Source: Thermoleophilia bacterium
Lineage (GTDB): Bacteria > Actinomycetota > Thermoleophilia > Gaiellales > Gaiellaceae
Reading direction: 5' to 3'
Assembly (NCBI GenBank): GCA_009694305.1
Contig: SHVL01000027.1
Coordinates: forward strand, 1 to 32,246
Length of the DNA: 32,246 nucleotides
The position numbers were made by a program, and so were the translations under genes. The notes beneath the pieces were generated by a model. The model searched no databases, had not been told where the DNA came from, and saw nothing but the letters and a program-made list of their open reading frames with translations. The stretch's first letter is position 1, and the number at the start of each line of letters is the position of its first letter. Below, piece by piece: positions 22,839-30,685 of the stretch.

Positions 22839-23930
22839 ATGCTCAACCTCTTCTGCGCACCGGCGCGGTACGTGCAGGGCCGCGATGCAACCGATGCCCT
22901 CGGCTCCGAGATGCTCCATCTAGGGCTGGAAGGCCCCGCACTGCTGATCGCCGGCGCAACGGTGACGCAGGAGCTCGAGAAGCGATGGGCAACGACCCTC
23001 GGAGCCGCGAAGATCGACTTCTCGATTCGTGTCTTCGGGGGAGAATGCTCGCAGAGCGAGATCGACGCGGGCATGCGCGACGCGACCGAGCGCGGTGCCA
23101 GGGTGATCGTGGGCGCGGGTGGCGGCAAGTGCCTCGACGCGGCGAGAGCCGTCGCAAGCGCCCTCGACCTGCCGGTCGTGAACTGTCCGTCGCTCGCCTC
23201 GAGCGACGCCCCGTGTAGCGCGCTGTCTGTCATCTACACGGAGTCGGGCGCGTTTGACCGCTACCTCTTCTACCGTCGCAATCCCGACCTCGTGCTCGTG
23301 GACACCGGCGTCGTTGCCCGGGCCCCTGTCCGCTACCTCGTCTCCGGCATGGGCGATGCGCTCGCCACGTGGTTCGAGGCGCGGACGGTGATCGAGGCGC
23401 GCGGGTCAAACCAGCTCGGTGGCGCACCCACTGTGACGGCGGGTGCCCTCGCCCGGCTCTGTTATGAGACGCTGATAGCCGACGGCCTTGCGGCGAAGGC
23501 GGCCGTAGAAGCCCGCTCGGTCACTCCGGCACTCGACCGGGTCGTGGAAGCCAACACCCTGTTGTCGGGCCTCGGGTTCGAGTCGGGGGGCCTCGCGATT
23601 GCCCACTCCGTCCACAACGGGTTGACCGTCGCAGCCGGGACTCACGCCTCGCTGCATGGAGAGAAGGTGGCTTTCGGACTGCTCGTACAGTTGATCGTGG
23701 AAGGCCGGCCGGAATCCGAGATCGACGAGGTCGTGGCATTCAGCCGATCCGTCGGCCTGCCTCTCACGCTCGCCCGGGTCGGCCTGAGCGAGCACGAGCC
23801 CGACCTGATCGAGGCGATCGCAGAGCGCACCGTTGCGGAGGGAGAGACCGCCCACCACGAGCCGTTCCCGGTGACGGCACCGCTGATTGCCGACGGCATC
23901 TACGCCGCCGACGCACGCGGACGGCGCTAG
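22839..23930 (+). CDS. gldA: Glycerol dehydrogenase
   Basis: A 363-residue iron-containing-alcohol-dehydrogenase-family enzyme of the GldA group that oxidises glycerol to dihydroxyacetone with NAD. GAGGGKCLD (93-100) is the nucleotide loop, and PSLASSDAPCSALSVIY is typical of GldA. The zinc ligands are Asp173 (GMGDALATW), His256 (AIAHSVHNG) and His273 (LHGEKVAFG). Its length matches the family. No dihydroxyacetone kinase or glycerol facilitator is in the window, so a role on another small polyol is possible. Confidence 0.93.
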   Translation: MLNLFCAPARYVQGRDATDALGSEMLHLGLEGPALLIAGATVTQELEKRWATTLGAAKIDFSIRVFGGECSQSEIDAGMRDATERGARVIVGAGGGKCLDAARAVASALDLPVVNCPSLASSDAPCSALSVIYTESGAFDRYLFYRRNPDLVLVDTGVVARAPVRYLVSGMGDALATWFEARTVIEARGSNQLGGAPTVTAGALARLCYETLIADGLAAKAAVEARSVTPALDRVVEANTLLSGLGFESGGLAIAHSVHNGLTVAAGTHASLHGEKVAFGLLVQLIVEGRPESEIDEVVAFSRSVGLPLTLARVGLSEHEPDLIEAIAERTVAEGETAHHEPFPVTAPLIADGIYAADARGRR

Positions 23931-24036
23931 GAGGCCGCGCTGCTCCTATCGGTGGCCCTTCTTGCAACGCGCGAGGCCTGGCCTCTCCCCCCTACCAGCA
24001 GCGCAGGCACCCACGGTGTGCTCCAGCGACGCCCCA

Positions 24037-24079
24037 CCGTGCGACCGTGGACCGTGCGACCGTGCGACCGTGCGACCGA
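24037..24079. repeat. Octanucleotide tandem repeat after the AOC-like lipoprotein gene
   Basis: CCGTGCGA occurs at 24037-24044, then as a 7-base version (CCGTGGA), then three more times exactly to 24075, followed by CCGA. The array ends directly against the stop codon of the lipoprotein gene (24082-24080), between convergent genes. The only other content of the 149-base gap 23931-24079 is unstructured. Confidence 0.85.
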
Positions 24080-24589
24080 CTACTTCAGCAGCTCGAACTC
24101 GTGCACGTAGGTGCCGTCGGCGTTCCGGGTTGTGGTGACCTGCCCGCGGGCCCCGATGTACTCACCGGTGCCGCCGACGACAGCGCGAACGTGCGGGTCA
24201 CCAGGCTTCATCTCACGCTGGTCAACCGGATAGACGCTGTCGGACAGAACGGAAATTGTGTCGTCGGGGCCAAGCCGAAACACCAGCAAGGCGATACGCT
24301 GCTCGACCTCTTCGGCCAGGAGCCCCTCATCGGGGAGTATCGCCGTCGTCAGCGTTCCTATCAAGAGGCCTACCACCTTCCCGTCGCGGCTGACCGGCGC
24401 AGCATACGAGACCACATCACCCACCGACTTGCCGGCCGGCTCAAAGTCCTGACTGACCAGACGCGGCGCCTTCTGCTCCAGGGTGAACGTCGTCGTGCCG
24501 CTACTCGAGCAGCCGGTGAGCAAGGCGACGAGCAAGGCGACGCTGAGAGCGAGAAGGCGAGAAGGCGAGAAGGCGAGAAGGCGAGACAT
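24080..24589 (-). CDS. Lipoprotein with allene-oxide-cyclase/dirigent-like domain
   Basis: A 169-residue protein from ATG 24589. The signal sequence (MSRLLAFSPSRLLALSVALL) ends in a lipobox LLTGC, with Cys at about residue 26. The C-terminal half has the barrel signature AVVGGTGEYIGARGQVTTT and the ending DGTYVHEFEL, which is typical of bacterial AOC/dirigent-like barrels. These are small-molecule-binding folds, often without known activity; it should sit on the outer membrane face. Its first codons are built from an 8-bp tandem repeat, and another 8-bp array abuts its stop. No ribosome site is seen; TACCGT lies ten bases before the ATG. Confidence 0.75.
   Translation of the reverse strand: MSRLLAFSPSRLLALSVALLVALLTGCSSSGTTTFTLEQKAPRLVSQDFEPAGKSVGDVVSYAAPVSRDGKVVGLLIGTLTTAILPDEGLLAEEVEQRIALLVFRLGPDDTISVLSDSVYPVDQREMKPGDPHVRAVVGGTGEYIGARGQVTTTRNADGTYVHEFELLK
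24551..24586. repeat. Octanucleotide repeat in the lipoprotein signal-peptide region
   Basis: GAGAAGGC is repeated four times exactly (24551-24582) with half a fifth copy to 24586, immediately inside the start codon at 24589. Read from the minus strand it encodes the doubled SRLLAFSP/SRLLALS. Eight is not a multiple of three, so gain or loss of one copy would shift the frame and switch the gene off. Confidence 0.9.
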
Positions 24590-24953
24590 CGTCGGCGACA
24601 CGGTAGCCGCGATGTCATCGTCGAGCGAGGTGATGCCAGATCGCCTGCACGTCTCGCTCACCCGGAAGGCATGGCCGCGGAAATCGCTCGGGCTCTCCTC
24701 CATGCACGCCGTCTCGCCCGTCGCATCTGTGCCACGCTGGAGGTGGGAGAGACATCGGGGCCACTGAACTCTGTCTGCACGACCTCGAATGACTCGGTGG
24801 CTCGACGCCCGCAGGCTCGCCGACGGCATTGACATCGATCCGATTGCCGTCGCAAAGCACGATCCGTGAGCAGCCGGGCGGCGCCTCGCGCACCTCGAAG
24901 CCGGCGCACGCGAGGGCAGCGGCAGGTTCGTCGCGGGCCGCCCTGCTACAGGA
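24590..24953 (-). pseudogene. Possible nucleotidyltransferase remnant
   Basis: No intact gene occupies these 364 bases. On the minus strand, near 24920-24810, one frame reads ACAGFEVREAPPG then RIVLCDGNRIDVNAV, which resembles the central part of ANT-type nucleotidyltransferases (GFE...RLVLRDxxRRVDLHPV). Further left, near 24690-24600, two other frames read GERDVQAIWHH and SLDDDIAA, similar to the family's Q-x-x-x-H and D/E-rich end. Reading them as one protein requires at least two frameshifts, and the N-terminal GG-W-x-D region is missing. It would be a degraded, truncated gene. The alignment is from memory and may be chance; otherwise this stretch is empty. Confidence 0.35.
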
Positions 24954-25784
24954 TCAACGATCGAGCACTGCAATCCAGCCGATGTTCGACTCGTGCTCTG
25001 CACCGCAACTCACCGGGGCCGCCTTCCCCTCCCGCTGCTCGACACGAGCCGTGATCACGCCGGACGGGGTCGCGAACGCGACCCGCTCGCCGTCATCCGA
25101 GACGAGCGTCAGGGCGTCCACCCCGTCACATCCGCTGGCCCTCCGCACAGCGACCTCTGCAGCCTGCACCCACGGGGCGTAGAGCGTGCGGCCCCGATAG
25201 AGATCGAGCGGGATCCGGCCTCCCGCCACGGTGTCCACGACCTCGCGGGCACGGTCGAGTGGAATCCGGCCGAGCTGGATCCCGTAAGGGAGCACGACGA
25301 CGTTGGGGGCAAACCGGTGGCCGCCGAGATGGGATGCCTGCCAGAGCCGCTCGGGAGCGACGTGTGGGGCAAGAGCCTCGTAGAGCGGAGCTCCGAGGCG
25401 CGCACAGCAGGCGTCACGCCGACCGTGCGTGCAAACAAGGAGGAGTGGGGCGTGAACGACGCCTCCGCCAGACAGGTCCGTAACGGACAGCTGCTGCAGC
25501 GAGTCGAGATCCCAGCGCAGGGCTTCTCCCCCGTGCTCCCGCACCACTGCCCTGATGACGGTGCCACCCACCCGACGGTCGGGTCGGCGAATCAGGATCA
25601 CCTTCCCCGGATAGGCACTCAACTCGTCACGCAGGGCCGACGGCAGACCGCTTTCCCTGATCGCATCTCCACCCCACGCTCCTCGCACCTCGACGAGTAG
25701 CCAGTCCGAGCCCTGCGTCGCCGTACCGGCAAGCGGCTCGTCGGCGGCGAGCGAGAGCTCGGAGCAGCCGGGTGCCGGGCTCAC
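24954..25784 (-). CDS. Sucrase/ferredoxin-like family protein
   Basis: A 276-residue protein of the sucrase/ferredoxin-like (thioredoxin-like ferredoxin, PF06999-type) family. The motif CTHGRRDACCARLG, about midway, supplies cysteines, and SHLGGHRFAPN follows; both are family hallmarks thought to hold a 2Fe-2S cluster. Its function is largely unknown; it may be electron transfer. An N-terminal domain (WLLVEVRGAWG) precedes it. The start GTG overlaps the methyltransferase stop as GTGA, so it is coupled to the carboxylase operon upstream. Confidence 0.85.
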   Translation of the reverse strand: MSPAPGCSELSLAADEPLAGTATQGSDWLLVEVRGAWGGDAIRESGLPSALRDELSAYPGKVILIRRPDRRVGGTVIRAVVREHGGEALRWDLDSLQQLSVTDLSGGGVVHAPLLLVCTHGRRDACCARLGAPLYEALAPHVAPERLWQASHLGGHRFAPNVVVLPYGIQLGRIPLDRAREVVDTVAGGRIPLDLYRGRTLYAPWVQAAEVAVRRASGCDGVDALTLVSDDGERVAFATPSGVITARVEQREGKAAPVSCGAEHESNIGWIAVLDR

Positions 25785-26950
25785 TGCGGCAGTCTGTCCG
25801 CAAGCAGGCGGCCGAGCGCCGGGTCGATCCCGAGTGCGACAGCAAACGCACGGTACTCCGCGAATGTCTTGTCCCGGTCGCGCCCCGGACGCAAGACGGC
25901 ACGCAGCAGAACGTTCTTCGACGTGTGCTCGAGCTCGATGAACTCGACGACCTGTACGTCGTAGCCGACGGCTCCGAGGAGGTGTGCCCGCGCCGCATCG
26001 GTCACCTCCGCTGCCAGTCGCTCCCTCAGGATCCCGTGTCGCAGGAGCGGACGCAGCGCCTCGTTCTCGAGCTGGGGCATCAGCTCGTGCTGGCAGCAGG
26101 GGACGGCAAGGATGACGGGAACGGCCGCGCGCACGGCGCGGTCGAGAGCGTCGTCCGTTGCCGTGTCGCAGGCGTGCAGGCTCACGACGAGGTCTGTCCC
26201 GGCGAGCGCCGCGTACCCCGCGATGTCACCCACCTCGAAGCGGAGACCATCCGCACCCACGCGCCGTGCGAGCTGCTCGCACTCGTCAACCACATCGGCT
26301 CTGAGGTCGAGCCCGACGATCTCGACCTCGCGCCCGTGGATCTCGGTGAAGAGATGATGGAGCGCGAAGGTGAGATACGACCTGCCTGAGCCGAAATCGA
26401 CAATCCTGAGCCGGCCCGGCGGGAGCGAGGGGAGGATGTCCTCGACCAGCTCGAGAAACCGGTTCACCTGGCGGAACTTGTCGTAGCGTGACGCGCGCAC
26501 CTTGCCCGCTGGCGTCATCACACCGAGCTCGACGAGAAAGGGCACCGGCGTGCCCTCGGGAAGCAGGCGGCGCTTCGTGCGGTCGTGCACGAGCGTTGTC
26601 GCCGGCCGACTCGGAGCACGGCGCAGGATCGTCGGCTTCCCCCGGCCGGTGAGCACCTGCCAGTCGGCGTCTACGGCCTGAAAGAGGCCCTGCCGGAAGT
26701 CGGTCTCGAGGAGGCCGACGAGCCGTAGCACCGCGGCATCGGGCAGCAGGTTCTCGTCGGTCGTGCGCGTTACCCGGTGCGCCGTGAAGCGATAACGCAG
26801 CGCGTTGCCGACCTCGACCGGGGCAACGGTGATCCGCGAGGGCCGAGAGGGATCGCTCCGCCGCGGCCGGCTCAGGGTCACGCCCGTGAGAGCACCCTCG
26901 GTCACGAGTCGTCGCACCAGCGCATGGACGTCGGCGTCGTCGAGCGTCAC
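25781..26950 (-). CDS. Large SAM-dependent methyltransferase (Methyltransf_32 type)
   Basis: A 389-residue protein. The N-terminal 150 residues are mixed and without known motifs. KFRQVNRFLELVED (about 160-172) is followed by the SAM motif VDFGSGRSYLTFAL, an acidic second strand (IVGLDLR), GDIAGY, VSLHACDTATD and VPCCQHEL. The last two motifs mark the PF13679-like group related to RNA methyltransferases; a nucleic-acid substrate is plausible but unproven. The GTG start (26950) overlaps the carboxylase stop as GTGA, and its own stop overlaps the next start in the same way, so all three genes are translated in series. Confidence 0.85.
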   Translation of the reverse strand: MTLDDADVHALVRRLVTEGALTGVTLSRPRRSDPSRPSRITVAPVEVGNALRYRFTAHRVTRTTDENLLPDAAVLRLVGLLETDFRQGLFQAVDADWQVLTGRGKPTILRRAPSRPATTLVHDRTKRRLLPEGTPVPFLVELGVMTPAGKVRASRYDKFRQVNRFLELVEDILPSLPPGRLRIVDFGSGRSYLTFALHHLFTEIHGREVEIVGLDLRADVVDECEQLARRVGADGLRFEVGDIAGYAALAGTDLVVSLHACDTATDDALDRAVRAAVPVILAVPCCQHELMPQLENEALRPLLRHGILRERLAAEVTDAARAHLLGAVGYDVQVVEFIELEHTSKNVLLRAVLRPGRDRDKTFAEYRAFAVALGIDPALGRLLADRLPQ

Positions 26951-28722
26951 TCGCCCTCGCCGATCACACAGATCAACTGTCCACTTGTAACGCTTGCGCC
27001 CTGCGCGACGGCGAGAGCCCCCACCGTCCCCGCGTGCTGGGTCGTGACCTCGTTCTCCATCTTCATCGCCTCGACGACGCAGATCACGTGCCCGGCGGCG
27101 ACCACGTCGCCGTCTGCAACCCGAACCGAGAGAACCGTACCCTGCATCGGACTGACGACAGCGCCCGAGGTCGCACTCCCCGCTGCGCCGGATCGCTCAC
27201 GCCGCCGCCGACCGAGGGGTGCCCAGGGAGGATCGGTGACATGCACTCGCACGTCGAATGCCCGGCCGTCAACCTCGACTGCCACAACCCGCGCACGGGT
27301 CGCCGTGTCGTCCGACCCCTTCACTATTCTCGTTGCCTGATGAGAAAACGTATCGGTCATCTCCTGCGCGCGCTGCGCCAGCTCCTGCGACTCGACAAGT
27401 CCGTGGCACCCATCGCCCTCGACAAAGCAGGGCTCGGTGAGAAGGGCGGCGTGGAACCCGAGCAGCGTTGGAGGGCCCTCTATCCTGAACTCGGCCAGGC
27501 AGCGAAGCATGCGCCGCCTGGCCGTTTCGCGGTTCGTGTCGTGCACGATCAGCTTGGCGATCATCGGGTCGTAGAGGCCCGAGATCTCGTCGCCCGCGCA
27601 CACACCCGAGTCCACGCGCACCCCGGGACCCGACGGCTCCTCGTACGCCGTGATCACACCCGGCGCCGGCAGAAAGCCTTTCCCGACATCCTCTGCATTG
27701 ATCCGACACTCGATCGCGTGCCCGCGCAGCACCACGTCCTCCTGTCGCAGCGACAACGGCTCGCCCTGGGCGATCAGGATCTGCTCCCGTACGAGGTCGA
27801 TGCCCGTCACGAGCTCGGTCACGGTGTGCTCCACCTGGATCCGCGTGTTCATCTCCATGAAGTAGTACGACCCGTCACGCGTCAGCAGTCCCTCTATCGT
27901 TCCCGCAGACCTGTACCCGGCCGCACGGGCAGCATTGACGGCGATCTCGCCGATCCTCGTACGCAACGCGTCGTCAACCGCGGGCGACGGTGTCTCCTCG
28001 ACGAGCTTCTGATGGCGCCGCTGGATGGTGCAGTCGCGCTCCCCGAGAAAGAGCACCGTTCCGTGACCGTCGGCGAGAATCTGCGCCTCCACATGCCGTG
28101 GTTGCTCGAGGTACCGCTCCACGTAGACCGTGTCGTTTGCGAAGTACTTCAGCCCCTGCCGTTGCGCTGCCTCGAACGCCTGCGCCGCACCCGCGGGGTC
28201 GGTGACCATCTCCATGCCCTTGCCACCGCCACCGGCTGCGGCCTTGATGATCAGCGGGTAGCCGATCTCCTCACCGAGTGCCACGACTTCCTCGACCGAC
28301 CGCACGGGCTCGGTGGCGCCGGGAATGATCGGCACGCCTGCGGCCCGCATCGCCCTCCGTGCCTCCGTCTTCGAGCCCATCAACTCGATCGCCGCCGGAG
28401 GGGGGCCGATCCACGTGATCCCGGCCTCCTCCACCGCGCGCGCGAACGGGGCGTTCTCGGCGAGGAACCCGTAGCCGGGATGAATGGCGCAGACTCCCGC
28501 CCGAAGCGCCGTCTCGATGATCACATCGCCTCGCAGGTAGCTGTCGTCTGCCGGGCCGGGCCCGATCCGAAATGCCTCGTCGGCAACGCGGGCGTGGAGC
28601 GCAACGCGGTCGGCATCCGAGTACACGGCGACCGCTCCTATCCCGAGTTCGCGCAGCGTCCGGAAGATCCGAACGGCGATCTCCCCGCGGTTTGCAACGA
28701 GCACTTTGGTGAAGGGAGGCAT
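26947..28722 (-). CDS. accA: Acyl-CoA carboxylase alpha chain (biotin carboxylase plus carrier)
   Basis: A 591-residue biotin-dependent protein. Residues 1-450 form biotin carboxylase: KVLVANRGEIAVRI at the start, the Gly-rich ATP loop AAAGGGGKGM, ERDCTIQRRHQK, and EMNTRIQVEHTVTE. The C-terminal carrier domain holds the biotin-accepting Lys554 in EAMKMENEV. This two-domain chain is the alpha subunit of actinobacterial acetyl-/propionyl-CoA carboxylases; the carboxyltransferase beta chain is not in the window, so the acyl-CoA used is unknown. ATG 28722 is chosen because KVLVANRGEIA follows at once and GAGGGAG-like bases precede; ATG 28755 would extend into pgsA. It is divergent from pgsA with 25 bases between starts. 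Confidence 0.93.
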   Translation of the reverse strand: MPPFTKVLVANRGEIAVRIFRTLRELGIGAVAVYSDADRVALHARVADEAFRIGPGPADDSYLRGDVIIETALRAGVCAIHPGYGFLAENAPFARAVEEAGITWIGPPPAAIELMGSKTEARRAMRAAGVPIIPGATEPVRSVEEVVALGEEIGYPLIIKAAAGGGGKGMEMVTDPAGAAQAFEAAQRQGLKYFANDTVYVERYLEQPRHVEAQILADGHGTVLFLGERDCTIQRRHQKLVEETPSPAVDDALRTRIGEIAVNAARAAGYRSAGTIEGLLTRDGSYYFMEMNTRIQVEHTVTELVTGIDLVREQILIAQGEPLSLRQEDVVLRGHAIECRINAEDVGKGFLPAPGVITAYEEPSGPGVRVDSGVCAGDEISGLYDPMIAKLIVHDTNRETARRRMLRCLAEFRIEGPPTLLGFHAALLTEPCFVEGDGCHGLVESQELAQRAQEMTDTFSHQATRIVKGSDDTATRARVVAVEVDGRAFDVRVHVTDPPWAPLGRRRRERSGAAGSATSGAVVSPMQGTVLSVRVADGDVVAAGHVICVVEAMKMENEVTTQHAGTVGALAVAQGASVTSGQLICVIGEGE

Positions 28723-28732
28723 ACGTGCCGGG

Positions 28733-28738
28733 TATTCT
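28733..28738 (+). promoter_or_regulatory. -10 box of the pgsA-type gene
   Basis: TATTCT ends nine bases before GTG 28748, in the 25-base gap shared with the divergent carboxylase gene. With so little room, the -35 must lie inside the carboxylase coding region. Confidence 0.45.
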
Positions 28739-28747
28739 CCCTCAAGC

Positions 28748-29287
28748 GTGACCATTCCCGATCAGTTGACGCTCGGCCGCGCCCTGGCAGTACCCGTTGT
28801 CGTCGTCCTTTTCGCCTGGGACTTCCCCGATCACGACACCTGGGCGACCGCCGTCTTCGTCGTCGCGATGGCGACCGACCAGATCGACGGCTGGCTGGCA
28901 CGCCGCTGGAACCAGACATCCTCTTTCGGGTCGCTCCTCGATCCGATCGCCGACAAGGTGCTGATCATGGCGGCGTTTGCGATGTTGATCGCCGAGGGCG
29001 TTGCGCCGGCGTGGATGGTGGCTGCGATCCTCGCACGCGAGTTCCTCGTCTCCGGGCTCCGCCTGACGGCGATCGAGAAGGGCGTGGTGATCGCTGTCCG
29101 TGATCTCGGAAAGCTGAAGACGTGGGCACAGGCGATCGCTGTCACCGTCGGAGGGATGGCGGCAGCCGGGGCGTGGAGCGACGACCTTGCCTGGTGGGCT
29201 CTGCTCTTCGCTGTTGCGTTGACGTGGATCTCGGGACTCGACTACGCCCGCTCTGTTCCACGGCTGCTGCGCGGCGACACGTCCTGA
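28748..29287 (+). CDS. pgsA: CDP-alcohol phosphatidyltransferase (PgsA type)
   Basis: A 179-residue membrane enzyme. The family signature is complete: DQIDGWLARRW, then FGSLLDPIADK, i.e. D-G-x2-A-R-x8-G-x3-D-x3-D, with the metal-binding aspartates. Several hydrophobic helices surround it. It most likely makes phosphatidylglycerol phosphate from CDP-diacylglycerol and glycerol 3-phosphate. GTG 28748 is chosen because VTIPDQLTLGR is the usual N-terminus. The 3' end overlaps the convergent epsilon-like gene by 46 bases. Confidence 0.92.
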   Translation: MTIPDQLTLGRALAVPVVVVLFAWDFPDHDTWATAVFVVAMATDQIDGWLARRWNQTSSFGSLLDPIADKVLIMAAFAMLIAEGVAPAWMVAAILAREFLVSGLRLTAIEKGVVIAVRDLGKLKTWAQAIAVTVGGMAAAGAWSDDLAWWALLFAVALTWISGLDYARSVPRLLRGDTS

Positions 29288-29517
29288 GGCTCGCGAGCCA
29301 CCGACTCCTGCAGTCCGGCCTCGCGCCACGCCGAAACGGGCCGCTCGCCGATGACACCGGCCGCCCTCAGTGCTGCGAGCGCCGCCCTCACGGCGTCGCG
29401 CTCGGCAGGGGTGGGGTCAGGATCGAGAAGGGGGTCGAGGTCGATATGGAGAAGGGGGTCGCCGCCGAGAAGGAGACCGAGGTCGGGATGAGACTCGAGA
29501 TCGGGGCCGTCACTCAT
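29242..29517 (-). CDS. Small protein resembling the acyl-CoA carboxylase epsilon subunit
   Basis: A 91-residue acidic, soluble protein. DPTPAERDAVRAALAALRA followed by a SAW-type motif (VSAWREAGL) matches the pattern of actinobacterial epsilon subunits, which stabilise alpha-beta carboxylase complexes. The carboxylase alpha gene lies about 0.5 kb away on the same strand, which agrees, although pgsA separates them. The N-terminal LLLGGDPLLHIDLDPLLDPD is Leu/Asp-rich. Its ATG (29517) overlaps the end of the molybdate transporter gene by 8 bases, so it is translated with that operon. The identity is by pattern only; it could be an unrelated small protein. Confidence 0.55.
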   Translation of the reverse strand: MSDGPDLESHPDLGLLLGGDPLLHIDLDPLLDPDPTPAERDAVRAALAALRAAGVIGERPVSAWREAGLQESVAREPQDVSPRSSRGTERA

Positions 29518-30685
29518 GGTGCGATGCTACGCGACGGCGGGCCTTCGTCCTCCGGGTGAGTCGCGCCAGGCCGACGGGAATCCACCAGGCACCGAGGCCC
29601 GCGGCGAGACCAATGAGAAGGTTCGCCTCGAAACCGAGGCCACCGATGAGGAGCGCGACTGCCCACCCGTGAAGGCCGCGGAGGTCGCGGAGCAGACCAA
29701 TGTGCAGGAGCCCTGCAACGGCGAGCAATCCGGCGAGAATCGGCAGCGGAAACGCCGGAAGCACGGCGGCCAACCCCGCGCCGACTCCGAGAGCGACGAC
29801 GACGAGGGCCGCCCCGAGCGCCGCGGGTGCACGCCACGTGCGAGCGCCGAACGCGTAGTGGGCCGTGAGGCCCCCGGCACCATGACACACGGGCATTCCC
29901 GAGATTGCCCCGGCGAAGATGTTTGCCGACCCGAGCGTGATCGCGAGCCGTCCGGGCCTGACGCGCTCGGCGGCAGCCCCGAAGTACGAGCGGGCCGCGT
30001 CGGCGGTCGCAAGGCACGAGTTCGCAAACGTCAGCGGCAACTGCGGGATCACGAGCACCGTAAAGGCCGTCCAGAATGTCGCCGAGTCGAGAGACGGAAA
30101 CGCGATCACGGAAGGGCCGGCCACGAGTCCCCCGCCGGCCCGCGCGAGCATCGCCACGAGTCCGATGCCAATGAGCACGAGCGTCACCGGTCGCCGCCGC
30201 AGGAGCACCGCGAGCACCACGACGAGAATCCCGAGCGGTACCGCCCACGCCGGAGCGAGCGCATACGCCGAGAACGACGATGGCGGATCGGATACGAGTC
30301 CCCAGGCGATCTTCAGAAACAGCAGCCCGACCGTGAGTTGCACGCCACGGATCAGCGGCTTCGGGAATGCCCGGCCGGCAAGATCGACGAGGCCCGTGCA
30401 CCCGACGACCAGGAAGATCACCCCCATCAGGATGGCAGCGGCGGCGATCTCGTTTGCCCCGAGGCCCTGCGCAATCGCGATCGCACCGAGCGCCTTCAAC
30501 GGCTGCACCGGTACGGGAAGTCGGTAGACCGCCGCGACGACGAGGAGCAGACCACCGGCTGGAAGAAGGACAGCGGTCGCCGAGAGCCCGTTCTTGACGA
30601 TGAGCGCCACCGCAATCGGGATGAGAACGCCGAGATCTGCAACCGCGCCCGACAGCTCCCGGGTCAGGCCGGAGCGCAGCCTCAC
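29510..30685 (-). CDS. MOT1-type molybdate (or sulfate) transporter
   Basis: A 391-residue membrane protein with about ten helices. ELSGAVADLGVLIPIAVAL at the N-terminus, PVPVQPLKALGAIA in the second quarter and MPVCHGAGGLTAHYAFGART later are signature blocks of the MOT1 branch of the SulP superfamily. Molybdate is the probable substrate because the preceding gene encodes a Mop-domain protein. The GTG start overlaps that gene's stop as GTGA. Confidence 0.88.
   Translation of the reverse strand: MRLRSGLTRELSGAVADLGVLIPIAVALIVKNGLSATAVLLPAGGLLLVVAAVYRLPVPVQPLKALGAIAIAQGLGANEIAAAAILMGVIFLVVGCTGLVDLAGRAFPKPLIRGVQLTVGLLFLKIAWGLVSDPPSSFSAYALAPAWAVPLGILVVVLAVLLRRRPVTLVLIGIGLVAMLARAGGGLVAGPSVIAFPSLDSATFWTAFTVLVIPQLPLTFANSCLATADAARSYFGAAAERVRPGRLAITLGSANIFAGAISGMPVCHGAGGLTAHYAFGARTWRAPAALGAALVVVALGVGAGLAAVLPAFPLPILAGLLAVAGLLHIGLLRDLRGLHGWAVALLIGGLGFEANLLIGLAAGLGAWWIPVGLARLTRRTKARRRVASHHE

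Noticed and set aside
27034-29103. Open plus-strand frame of 689 codons
   Set aside because: It runs antisense through the carboxylase alpha gene and out of frame through pgsA. Both of those have complete family motifs, and this frame has none.
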